A stretch of DNA of 6,373 nt from Nitrospinota bacterium. GTDB taxonomy: Bacteria; Nitrospinota; Nitrospinia; Nitrospinales; VA-1. The translations under genes were made by a program, and so were the position numbers. Of this stretch, positions 1-5,489 are shown in pieces. The DNA is taken from assembly GCA_022567815.1 (NCBI GenBank), contig JADFGI010000186.1, forward strand, positions 1 through 6,373, given 5' to 3'. Every line of letters starts with the position of its first letter. Positions within the stretch are counted from its first letter, which is position 1. A model generated the notes under the pieces. The model was not told the DNA's origin and did no database searches. It saw only the letters and a program-made list of their open reading frames with translations.

Positions 1-609
1 TCGCTCAATAACCTGGCCGAATTTTACCGCAAGCGGGAAAATTATGAAAAAGCCGAACCGCTTTATTTGCGGTCATTGAAAATCAGGGAAGATGTGTTCG
101 GAGAGCAACACCCGAAAGTGGCTTCCTCCCTGAACAACCTTGCCGGACTCTACTATGGCACGGGAGATTATACCCGGTCGGAGCTTTATTATTTGCGGTC
201 AATCCGAATCAAGGAAAAGGCCCTGGGACCCGACCATCCCCAGGTAGCTCAAGCTCTCAATAACCTGGCGGAATTATACCGTAAGACAGGCTTTTTTACC
301 CAGGCGGAACCTATCCTGCAAAGGTCGTTGGAAATCAAGGAAAACGCTTATGGCGCCGAGCATCCCACCGTTGCCACGGCGCTCAACAACCTTGCCGGAC
401 TGTATTACGCCCAAGGGGAATATGATAAAGCCGAACCGCTTTACCTGAGATCGTTTAATATCTGGGAAAATTCCCTGGGTCCGAACCATCCGAATATCCG
501 GGTGTCGCTCAATAACCTCGCCAACCTGTACCGCAAAACGGGCAAGTGGAAAAAAGCCCAACCCCTCATCGACCGGTTGGAGAAACTTAAAGAAAACCCG
601 GTTTCCGCA
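1..609 (+). repeat. 126-bp coding tandem repeat with a 252-bp higher-order period
   Basis: Units begin at 1, 127, 253, 379 and 505. Units 1, 3 and 5 share the DNA CTCAATAACCT and encode A(E/N)-x-YRK. Units 2 and 4 share AACAACCTTGCCGGACT and encode AGLYY-x-x-G-(D/E)-Y. The alternation includes synonymous codon choices (AAT AAC CTG against AAC AAC CTT), so it reflects duplication in two-unit blocks and not only protein-level constraint. Confidence 0.85.
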
Positions 610-618
610 GCGAAGTAG
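1..618 (+). CDS. TPR repeat protein, kinesin-light-chain type (5' end outside window)
   Basis: The frame is open from base 1 to the TAG at 616-618, so this is the C-terminal 205 residues of a longer protein. It consists of 42-residue tetratricopeptide units starting at bases 1, 127, 253, 379 and 505, the last one incomplete. Each unit has the pattern SLNNLA-x-LY-x-G-x-Y-x-AEPLYLRSL-x-I-x-E-x-LG-x-HP-x-VA, which is the kinesin light chain / NPHP3 style of TPR. Such arrays form a superhelical scaffold for protein-protein contacts; the partner cannot be told. No catalytic domain, signal peptide or membrane segment is present in this part, but an N-terminal effector domain could lie upstream. The last unit is more basic (KTGKWKKAQP) and acts as a cap. 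TTG at 67 could in principle start translation, but it lies inside a repeat unit and the frame continues upstream, so I treat the gene as 5'-truncated by the window edge. Confidence 0.93.
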   Translation, partial: SLNNLAEFYRKRENYEKAEPLYLRSLKIREDVFGEQHPKVASSLNNLAGLYYGTGDYTRSELYYLRSIRIKEKALGPDHPQVAQALNNLAELYRKTGFFTQAEPILQRSLEIKENAYGAEHPTVATALNNLAGLYYAQGEYDKAEPLYLRSFNIWENSLGPNHPNIRVSLNNLANLYRKTGKWKKAQPLIDRLEKLKENPVSAAK

Positions 619-641
619 AATTTGTTATTTGGACCCACAGA

Positions 642-760
642 CCAGCGTGACGCTGGACCCAGTATTAACGTGCAATAGATTTTAGCTTTTAAGGGCTCGT
701 GAGCGTAGCGAGCGTCAGCCCTCCTGCGTAGCAGGCTTTTCCTCCCCACGTAGTGGGGGT
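642..760 (+). repeat. Modular palindromic intergenic repeat, copy A
   Basis: Four modules follow in order. Alpha is hairpin CCAGCG-TGA-CGCTGG (642-656) plus an AT-rich linker with TATTAACGTGC and AGCTTTT. Beta is 693-721, closed by GGGCT/AGCCC, with GCGTAGC (703-709) at its tip. Gamma is CCTGC-GTA-GCAGG (723-735) followed by CTTTTCC. Delta is CCCCAC-GTA-GTGGGG (744-758) followed by GTTAC. Bases 655-758 align almost gap-free with 5532-5636 of copy C. GGACCCA at 631-637 repeats at 655-661, suggesting a truncated earlier alpha module upstream. The copy lies between convergent genes, and its right edge runs into the stop codon of the minus-strand gene. Confidence 0.88.
723..740 (+). terminator. 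Possible weak terminator hairpin after the TPR gene
   Basis: CCTGC-GTA-GCAGG is followed directly by CTTTT, about 105 bases after the TPR stop codon, with the larger beta-module stem just upstream. The stem is only 5 bp and the T run only four, so efficiency would be low. The same hairpin recurs at 5601-5613 where no plus-strand gene ends, so it may simply be part of the repeat. Confidence 0.25.
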
Positions 761-987
761 TACATATTCATCAGGTCTTTCGTCAGGGAATCGATGTCGA
801 ACTTTTTTTCCAGCTTGATGGATATTTTGTCCCCCTCAGCAAACCCCGCCGACTTAAATGATTCCAGCGTAAACTTAAATTCCACGTGTTCCTCCGTTTC
901 CGGCAGCCATATGGTGACATCGCGGAATTGATCCGCCTTATTGGGCGGGGTGGTGATTTCGGTTATTTCTCCGTCTATCTGGATCAT
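760..987 (-). CDS. Small hypothetical protein, 75 residues
   Basis: ATG at 985-987 is preceded on the minus strand by GAGAGG (996-1001) with an 8-base gap, a credible ribosome-binding site. The stop is TAA at 760-762. I do not recognise the family. The protein is acidic to neutral and soluble, with no signal peptide or membrane segment. Alternating hydrophobic stretches (MIQIDGEITEI, RDVTIWLP, VEFKFTL, GDKISIKLEKKF) suggest a small beta-barrel or OB-like fold, followed by a short C-terminal helix (DIDSLTKDLMNM). The G-D-K-I-S-I segment resembles the turn-strand of small barrel proteins, but this is inference. It lies 96 bp downstream of selO on the same strand and could be in its transcript. 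The repeat's conserved GTTAC edge supplies the stop codon, so the original C-terminus may have been altered. Confidence 0.75.
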   Translation of the reverse strand: MIQIDGEITEITTPPNKADQFRDVTIWLPETEEHVEFKFTLESFKSAGFAEGDKISIKLEKKFDIDSLTKDLMNM

Positions 988-995
988 TCAGTTTA

Positions 996-1001
996 CCTCT
1001 C
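996..1001 (-). promoter_or_regulatory. Ribosome-binding site of the 75-residue gene
   Basis: GAGAGG on the minus strand, 8 bases before the ATG at 987. It supports this start. Confidence 0.6.
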
Positions 1002-1011
1002 ATTAAGATAA

Positions 1012-1043
1012 CGCAGACCGCAGACCGCAGACCGCAGACCGCA
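1012..1043. repeat. 7-bp tandem repeat (CGCAGAC)4 plus CGCA
   Basis: Four perfect consecutive copies of CGCAGAC fill 1012-1039, followed by CGCA. On the minus strand this reads GCGGTCT repeats in the leader or promoter region of the 75-residue gene, 25 bases upstream of its start codon, in the 96-bp gap after selO. Perfect short tandem arrays are prone to slippage; a copy change would alter leader or promoter spacing by 7 bp, not a reading frame. Confidence 0.95.
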
Positions 1044-1083
1044 AAATAAATTGGTTTAATCTTTTACCGTTCTCCGTTACTTA

Positions 1084-2568
1084 TCAGGCGGAGCAACTCA
1101 ACTGCATGCCCTGCATCGAATCCGGCGTATCCGAGGCATAATACTCTGGGTCGATATTATATTTTTTGAAAATATCCGGTCGATCCCTGAATGGGTCCTG
1201 CAAGAGAACCCGTAATCGTTCGATTTCAGAAAAATCCGCTTCTTTCACCGCCTTGTCGATTGCTCTTTGTAAAAGATATTGGCGCAGAAGAAACTTTGGG
1301 TTCACGCCATCCATTGCTTGCTTTCGTTCCTCGAAGGTTGTGCCTTCGCGCTCGATCAACCGCCTGTACCGATCCAGCCAATCTTCAATTTCCTTGCGGT
1401 TGCTGAAAGGCAGAAATATTCCCGCGTGATTACCCTCGGGATAATCCGACAAGGCGCGGAAAAAATTCGTGTAGTCCACGGGATTATTGTGAAGAAGCTG
1501 GAACAGGTTTCCCATCAGTTCCGTGAACTCCGAATCCAGAATACCCAGTCCGAGTTTTTGCCCCATGAGGTCGCGGTAAATTTTGTTATAAGTTGGTTGA
1601 TATTGCGTCAGTTCCTCCAAAATGTCTTCGGGATCGATCAGATGACACAAGGCTTCCCCCCATTTGCTCAAGTTCCAGTAACCGATTTCCGCCTGCTGGC
1701 CCAGAGCATACCTGCCGTTGGTGTCCGAATGGTTGGGAGTGTAACGCGGATCGAATCGGTCGATGAACCCGTATGGGCCATAATCAAAGGTGACGCCGGT
1801 GACGCACATGTTGTCGGTGTTCATCACCCCGTGCACGAACCCGGACGCCTGCCATTTCGCAATTAGAAGCGCGGTTTTATGCAAAACCCGGCGAAAAAAT
1901 ATTTGATACTTGTCCGACTCGTTTTCAATGTCCGGGTGATGATGGCGGATGACATAATCGGCAAGCTCTGTGACCCTGTTCGGATTGTTGGTGTAATGAA
2001 ACAACTCGAAACTCCCGAAACGGACATGGGAATCGCTGATGCGAACCAGCACAGCCGCCAATTCGGGCGTTTCCCGGTAGATCAGGTCGCGTATGCCAAT
2101 AATGGCCAATGAACGGGTGGTCGGGATGTTTAATCCGTGCAGAGCTTCACCCGCAAGGTATTCGCGGATGGAGGAGCGTAAGGTGGCCCTGCCGTCGAAT
2201 CCGCGCGCAAACCGGGTGGGACCGGCTCCTTTCAAATGGATGTCCCACTTGTGTCCATTGCCGTTGGTCACTTCCCCCAGCAGGATGCCCCTGCCATCCC
2301 CCAGGCGCGGATTGTAAGATCCGAATTGGTGGCCAGAATAGGCCATTGCCAGCGGTTGCGAGCCGGGAAGAAGTTTGTTGCCGGCAAAATACTCGGCGAA
2401 CTCGGGCCGCCGGGATTCCACCGGGTCCAATCCAATGAGTTCCGCGCCTTCAGGATTGAAATCGACCAGATAAGGCTCAACCACCGGATCGGGAGACTTT
2501 GCCTGATAAAGTTCCGGGCTCAGGTCGATGAAGGTGTTGGTGAAGTTTAAATTATTTAATTTATTCAA
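1084..2568 (-). CDS. selO: Protein adenylyltransferase SelO (YdiU family)
   Basis: The 494-residue product matches the usual length of bacterial SelO, a pseudokinase-fold enzyme that binds ATP in a flipped orientation and transfers AMP to Ser, Thr or Tyr of target proteins, linked to redox stress in studied members. Visible family motifs in order: LNFTNTF near the N-terminus, YSGHQFG (77-83), LGDGRGILLGE (89-99), HLKGAG with K113, GRATLRSSIREYL (126-138), HGVMNTDNM (246-254) with D252 as the expected catalytic base and N253 as a metal ligand, and DYGPYGF (262-268) with D262 as the second metal ligand. The C-terminus is SCSA: Cys492 sits where eukaryotic SelO has selenocysteine. The start is TTG at 2566-2568, with GGAGG ending 5 bases upstream and no usable ATG nearby; the first in-frame Met after it is residue 75, inside a conserved motif. 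TGA is followed by an in-frame TAA. Physiological targets are unknown. Confidence 0.96.
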   Translation of the reverse strand: MNKLNNLNFTNTFIDLSPELYQAKSPDPVVEPYLVDFNPEGAELIGLDPVESRRPEFAEYFAGNKLLPGSQPLAMAYSGHQFGSYNPRLGDGRGILLGEVTNGNGHKWDIHLKGAGPTRFARGFDGRATLRSSIREYLAGEALHGLNIPTTRSLAIIGIRDLIYRETPELAAVLVRISDSHVRFGSFELFHYTNNPNRVTELADYVIRHHHPDIENESDKYQIFFRRVLHKTALLIAKWQASGFVHGVMNTDNMCVTGVTFDYGPYGFIDRFDPRYTPNHSDTNGRYALGQQAEIGYWNLSKWGEALCHLIDPEDILEELTQYQPTYNKIYRDLMGQKLGLGILDSEFTELMGNLFQLLHNNPVDYTNFFRALSDYPEGNHAGIFLPFSNRKEIEDWLDRYRRLIEREGTTFEERKQAMDGVNPKFLLRQYLLQRAIDKAVKEADFSEIERLRVLLQDPFRDRPDIFKKYNIDPEYYASDTPDSMQGMQLSCSA

Positions 2569-2570
2569 TT

Positions 2571-2585
2571 ACTCCTCCGCGGAGG
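2571..2585 (-). promoter_or_regulatory. selO ribosome-binding site inside a perfect palindrome
   Basis: On the minus strand GGAGGAGTAA directly precedes the TTG start, giving an excellent SD that justifies the rare start codon. The SD GGAGG is one arm of the 12-bp palindrome CCTCCGCGGAGG (2574-2585), so in mRNA it could pair with the CCTCC just upstream. A fold that hides the SD is possible, although a perfect palindrome needs loop bases taken from its centre. Confidence 0.7.
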
Positions 2586-2667
2586 GCGGGTTTGCTCACC
2601 CTCGCCAGCCTGAGGGCTGGACCAAATGTTTACGTTCGATAGGTTTATGGCTGACTGAATCCAGCTT

Positions 2668-2705
2668 TACCCCTCCGGGGCATGAAGGCAATGGTAAAAT
2701 ATCAC
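2668..2705 (+). repeat. Small insert module, copy 1
   Basis: TACCCCTCCGGGGCATGAA followed by GGCAATGG and an A-rich tail ending ATATCACA. It contains the short palindrome CCCC-TCC-GGGG and matches the insert at 2761-2800 with a few substitutions and a 2-bp length difference. The CCCC boxes of the two copies are 93 bp apart. Confidence 0.7.
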
Positions 2706-2760
2706 ACGTGCCGATTTTTTCGTCCTGACATTTTCACCCAGAGGTTCTCCGGGGCTCGTG

Positions 2761-2800
2761 TACCCCTGCGGGGCATGAAAGCTAATGAAAAGGATATACA
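2761..2800 (+). repeat. Small insert module, copy 2, nested in the repeat B hairpin
   Basis: This 40-bp block begins TACCCCTGCGGGGCATGAAA and ends GATATACA. It interrupts the beta module exactly: the left flank GGGCTCGTG matches copy A 693-701 perfectly, and the right flank (2801-2820) matches copy A 702-721 at 19 of 20 bases. With the flanking TG, the ends form TGTA...TACA. Confidence 0.8.
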
Positions 2801-2856
2801 AGCGAAGCGAGCGTCAGCCCCACTTTTCCTCCCGCGTAGCGGGGTTACAAGTGTTG

Positions 2857-3024
2857 ATGATGCCGGGGGGATGTTGGATTCATCTTTTCTACGTTAATAC
2901 AAAAATAACGCTCCGGCCAGACGAGGTCAACGCGGATTATCGAAAGGAGTTTGCTCAGGGGGAAAAAGGAGAATTTTATTTAGTTCAAATACGGTTTGAG
3001 ATTATTCCCACCAGTGGGTCTTAA
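2857..3024 (+). pseudogene. Possible short CDS or gene remnant, 55 codons
   Basis: Starting just after repeat B, an open frame (ATG ATG at 2857-2862, stop TAA at 3022-3024) encodes a product whose second half reads like ordinary soluble protein (RPDEVNADYRKEF, GEKGEFYLVQIRFEIIP). There is no good ribosome-binding site, the first residues (MMPGGCWIHLF) look non-coding, and I recognise no family. It may be the 3' end of a gene whose 5' part was replaced by the repeat, or chance. The rest of the gap from 2569 to 3096 shows no gene. Confidence 0.22.
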
Positions 3025-3096
3025 TCCCCGTGGCTTTCAACGGCTTTTATATGAAAATCCTTGCCGGATACCCTGGTCTGCTGGCTACGGGGTCGT

Positions 3097-3735
3097 TCAT
3101 TTAGCATCCTGAACCAGCCAGATATGGGGTCTTTCCAGATTGGTGCGGAACCAGCCAACGGCATTGATATTGAAATGAACGAACCACGCGGCTTTTTCCC
3201 CTTCCTGGCAGATCTTTTTTTGAAAACGGTCCTGAATAAAGGAGGCCTTGTCGCAAGTCGTTGTGGTCCAGTAATAATGGCCCAGGCCATCATCGAACAT
3301 GGGATTGACCCAGGCTTTCTTGCCACTCCTGTTTATCACCCGCTCTTTGTAGATGAGGGTTTTGAGTTCCGCAAGAGTGGGGAGCCGCCAACCCTCGCGT
3401 CCCGCTTCCTCGGACATATTTGCCGCGGCCCTGGCGTCCTTGAGTCTGAACTTTTTTTCACTCAGTCCTTTTTGGAGCCATAATAATTTGTTGACAGTAT
3501 CGGTGACCGTGCCGTCGCCATTGTCGACAAAATTAGGTTCGGGTAAATCTTCAATCGTTTCTTTAGAAACCTTTCTACATTCCGCCAACATAGGACCGGC
3601 ATCGGGGCATTTATCCAGAATGGCAAAGTGACCCAATTTGCCCACCATGGCGCACACATCTTTTTTGGCGCACTTTGCATGGCCTGGGAGAGAACTGGCA
3701 AAAAATAGTACAAGCGCAAAAATAACGACCCGCAT
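3097..3735 (-). CDS. Exported DUF1566 (Lcl C-terminal-like) domain protein
   Basis: The start is ATG at 3733-3735, because GGAGGAGGA (3741-3749) lies 5 bases upstream and the protein then opens with a typical signal peptide: MRVV, a hydrophobic core (IFALVLFFASS) and a GHA cleavage site after A20. A further in-frame Met at 3819 would put 28 polar residues ahead of the signal and lacks an SD. The mature 192 residues begin with a short region holding four cysteines (C22, C28, C43, C53), then a DUF1566 domain at about 68-209: DNGDGTVTD (71-79), LLWLQKG, WRLPTLAEL (116-124), YYWTTT (154-159) and a closing WLVQD. DUF1566 is related to the fibrillar/C-type-lectin-like formylglycine-enzyme fold and is common in extracytoplasmic proteins of unknown role. 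C161 and C176 may form a second disulfide set. Function is unassigned; periplasmic or secreted location is likely. Confidence 0.9.
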   Translation of the reverse strand: MRVVIFALVLFFASSLPGHAKCAKKDVCAMVGKLGHFAILDKCPDAGPMLAECRKVSKETIEDLPEPNFVDNGDGTVTDTVNKLLWLQKGLSEKKFRLKDARAAANMSEEAGREGWRLPTLAELKTLIYKERVINRSGKKAWVNPMFDDGLGHYYWTTTTCDKASFIQDRFQKKICQEGEKAAWFVHFNINAVGWFRTNLERPHIWLVQDAK

Positions 3736-3740
3736 TGGAA

Positions 3741-3749
3741 TCCTCCTCC
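3741..3749 (-). promoter_or_regulatory. Strong ribosome-binding site of the DUF1566 gene
   Basis: GGAGGAGGA on the minus strand, 5 bases before the ATG at 3735. It decides the start in favour of the signal-peptide Met over the upstream in-frame Met at 3819. Confidence 0.8.
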
Positions 3750-3833
3750 AAGGGTGGGTTTTCTGGTTTAACTTCAATAAAAACAAATGATTCAGAGTAC
3801 CTTTACACCAGTTTACCATTTTACAGATCAGGG

Positions 3834-3850
3834 GTATTCATGAAGAATAC
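3834..3850. promoter_or_regulatory. Inverted repeat upstream of the DUF1566 gene
   Basis: GTATTC-ATGAA-GAATAC is a perfect 6-bp inverted repeat with a 5-base spacer about 100 bp upstream of the DUF1566 start, in AT-rich sequence (TATAGTAT on the minus strand overlaps it). It could be an operator near the promoter, but a 6-bp arm can occur by chance. The remainder of the gap 3736-3997 contains no gene. Confidence 0.3.
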
Positions 3851-3902
3851 TATATTTTGAATGGGATAGAAATATTATTTGGTGGGGCGTGGATAAAATC
3901 AA

Positions 3903-3919
3903 CCGGGACTTGAACCCAC
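3903..3919 (-). other. tRNA T-arm-like fragment
   Basis: The minus strand reads GTGGG-TTCAAGT-CCCGG, a good match to a tRNA T stem-loop (TTCRANY loop, three G-C pairs and one wobble pair). No matching acceptor stem, D arm or anticodon arm can be drawn around it, so this is at most a tRNA relic or chance. Confidence 0.25.
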
Positions 3920-3997
3920 CTATTAAACCAAGGGTTGGCGATGGCAATGGCCAAAAACATCAAATTGTTTGAGCCCTAAACTGAGAAAACTACGGGA

Positions 3998-4834
3998 TCA
4001 TGAATTTGCGCCAAAAGCAGTTTCATCCAGCGCGATAAACGCGGCTTCGCTGGTCATCGGCAGGAAGTGTTCGGTGCCGACGATGGAGTTGGTGGCAGGG
4101 TCTGGGTTGATGTTGATGACTTTCCCTCCCCGGTCTTTCAGGTGAAGGGCGATATAATCATTGGTCGGCACCGCGCCCGAACTTCCAACCAGAATCGCCA
4201 GGTCAATCGGCTGTTGCAAAAAACTTAGAAAATTTCGTTCCTGCTCCGGGTGGCCCACATACTCGCCGTCGCCAAACATTAAAATGTGAGGCCGGGCGAT
4301 GGCCCTGCATTTTATACATTTTGGGTAGTCCCAGGCCTTCATGGTTTCATGCGACATTTCGCAAAGCGGAACGGAAAGCTCGTCCCAGAAATGATGACTG
4401 CACACATCCAGGCATTGAAGCCGCCACATGGACCCGTGTACCTCCATCACCGAGTCCGGGGGCGAACCGGAGCGTAGATGATATCCATCGGTGTTGGTGG
4501 TGTGGATGAACGCGCCCTCCAATCGGTCGGCCATCCAGCGGTTGATGATGTGGTAGCCCGCATGCGGTTCATTTTCGTGAGCGTTGCGCCGCCGCCATTC
4601 ATAAAACGCCCAGGCGTGCGGGAGTACGTTGCGAAATGCCCAGGGGCTGGCGAGGTCCTGCGCTTCGAGGTTTTTTTCCTTGAAAGGCGGGAAATTCCTC
4701 CAATATCCGTCCTTGTCGCGGAAGGTGGGGATATTGGAATCGGCGCTCATTCCGGCGCTGGTCAGAAACAGAACCCGCTTGCTATTTGCCAGAATTTCCG
4801 CGCACTGGTTGAGAATTTCTTTATGCTTCTCCAT
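3998..4834 (-). CDS. SIR2-family (sirtuin) protein, probable NAD-dependent deacylase or NAD-binding homologue
   Basis: The 278-residue protein has the sirtuin motifs in order: TSAGMSADSNIPTFRDKDGYWR (25-46, NAD binding), TNTDG (113-117), catalytic HG (H133 in EVHGSMWRLQC), a zinc ribbon with C141, C145, C173 and C176, RPHILMFGDGE (181-191), GSSGAVPTN (217-225) and NINPDPAT (241-248). Sirtuins use NAD to remove acyl groups from lysine, or in some branches transfer ADP-ribose or hydrolyse NAD. Two core motifs deviate: the usual GAG-x-S is SAGMS, and the Gln of QN(I/V)D is Thr113. The first cysteine pair is CxxxC instead of CxxC. His133, Asn114 and Asp116 are retained, so activity is plausible but the substrate is not assignable. 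It starts at ATG 4832-4834 with AGGG 6 bases upstream and overlaps the end of the HD gene by 14 bp, implying translational coupling. Confidence 0.9.
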   Translation of the reverse strand: MEKHKEILNQCAEILANSKRVLFLTSAGMSADSNIPTFRDKDGYWRNFPPFKEKNLEAQDLASPWAFRNVLPHAWAFYEWRRRNAHENEPHAGYHIINRWMADRLEGAFIHTTNTDGYHLRSGSPPDSVMEVHGSMWRLQCLDVCSHHFWDELSVPLCEMSHETMKAWDYPKCIKCRAIARPHILMFGDGEYVGHPEQERNFLSFLQQPIDLAILVGSSGAVPTNDYIALHLKDRGGKVININPDPATNSIVGTEHFLPMTSEAAFIALDETAFGANS

Positions 4835-5477
4835 CCCATTCCCTGAAAAATTGGTCCAGAAACTGTTGCATGAAAAGATGCCTTTCCTCGGCCATTTTCT
4901 TTCCGGTCGCGGTGTTCATCCGGTCCTTGAGCAAGAGCAGTTTTTCATAAAAGTGATTGATCGAGTGGCCGTCGTTTTTCTTGTAGTCGGCGAAACTCTG
5001 GTGCAGAACCGGTTTCTGGTCGGGATGATAGATCAACCGGTTCTTGTGGCCGCCATACGCGAAGGTGCGGGCGATGCCCTGAGCGCCGATGGCGTCGAGC
5101 CGGTCGGCGTCCTGCACCACTTTTCCTTCCAGGGTTCGCATGGGAGTGGAGACTCCTGCGCCCTTAAAGGACAGCGTGGATACGATTTCGCACACAGGGT
5201 CAATTGTGGATGAATCCGCTCCCAATTTTTCCAGCCATTGCCGGGCTTTTTTGGGGCCGATGGTATCGTCCCCATCGTGAAATTTCCAGTCGGCGATGTC
5301 ATGCAGAAGCGCCGCAAGTTCCGTCACCGTGCGGTCTGCTCCCTCCGCCTCGGCCAGTTTGACCGAAAGAATCCAGACCCGGTAAATGTGCCACCAGTCA
5401 TGGCCCGAACCGTCATCGGCTAGCTGAACTTCTACGTATTGACGGGTTTGCTCTATAATGTTGTCGGCGGAAAACAT
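4821..5477 (-). CDS. HD-domain phosphohydrolase (YpgQ/YedJ-like)
   Basis: The 218-residue product matches the usual length of small standalone HD hydrolases. The metal-binding HD signature is visible: H26 in SGHDWWHIYRVW (24-35), H59-D60 in LLHDIADWKF (57-66) and the aspartate-rich DADRLDAIGAQGIART (123-138). This combination is typical of the YpgQ/YedJ group, whose Bacillus member is reported to be a metal-dependent pyrophosphohydrolase of nucleoside triphosphates; the substrate here is inferred only by family. A soluble, all-helical cytoplasmic enzyme is expected. The ATG at 5475-5477 gives the normal family N-terminus, but no SD-like sequence lies within 12 bases upstream, where repeat copy C begins. 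It is the first gene of a two-gene unit: its TAA (4821-4823) lies inside the start of the sirtuin gene. No nucleic-acid-binding or membrane part is seen. Confidence 0.92.
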   Translation of the reverse strand: MFSADNIIEQTRQYVEVQLADDGSGHDWWHIYRVWILSVKLAEAEGADRTVTELAALLHDIADWKFHDGDDTIGPKKARQWLEKLGADSSTIDPVCEIVSTLSFKGAGVSTPMRTLEGKVVQDADRLDAIGAQGIARTFAYGGHKNRLIYHPDQKPVLHQSFADYKKNDGHSINHFYEKLLLLKDRMNTATGKKMAEERHLFMQQFLDQFFREWDGEA

Positions 5478-5489
5478 ATAATCGGATCG

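Larger units (their letters stand above)
2574..2848 (+). repeat. Modular palindromic intergenic repeat, composite copy B
   Basis: Alpha hairpin CCAGCC-TGAG-GGCTGG is at 2605-2620, followed by the usual linker (ACCAAATGTTTACGTTCGAT). The beta module spans 2751-2821 and is split by a 40-bp insert at 2761-2800. The gamma hairpin is missing. Delta is CCCGC-GTA-GCGGG (2831-2843), ending in GTTACA as in copy A. The left boundary is uncertain: CCTCCGCGGAGG at 2574-2585 resembles a degenerate delta module. The copy has the same orientation as A and C and lies upstream of selO. Confidence 0.8.

Noticed and set aside
642..760. CRISPR array or phage-like direct repeats
   Set aside because: The units are hairpins of differing types in a fixed order, with no equal-length unique spacers and no cas genes nearby.
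1081..1086. TGA at the selO end as a selenocysteine codon
   Set aside because: The selenocysteine-equivalent position is already Cys492 (TGC), and the TGA is followed at once by an in-frame TAA, so it is a normal tandem stop.
1279..1866. Long plus-strand open frame of 195 codons inside selO
   Set aside because: It is antisense to a strongly supported SelO with all family motifs; its product has no recognisable pattern and no suitable ribosome-binding site.
3736..3819. 28-residue N-terminal extension of the DUF1566 protein
   Set aside because: The internal Met at 3735 has a near-perfect SD and begins a normal signal peptide; the extension would bury the signal and has no SD of its own.
3935..3954. 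Terminator for the sirtuin gene (TTGGC...GCCAA)
   Set aside because: The stem is 5 bp with a 10-base loop, and the minus strand has no T run after it.
3903..3990. A complete tRNA gene on the minus strand
   Set aside because: Only a T-arm can be drawn; no matching acceptor stem, D arm or anticodon arm exists at the required distances.
4629..5213. Plus-strand open frame of 194 codons across the sirtuin and HD genes
   Set aside because: It runs antisense through conserved motifs of two well-supported genes and encodes no recognisable domain.
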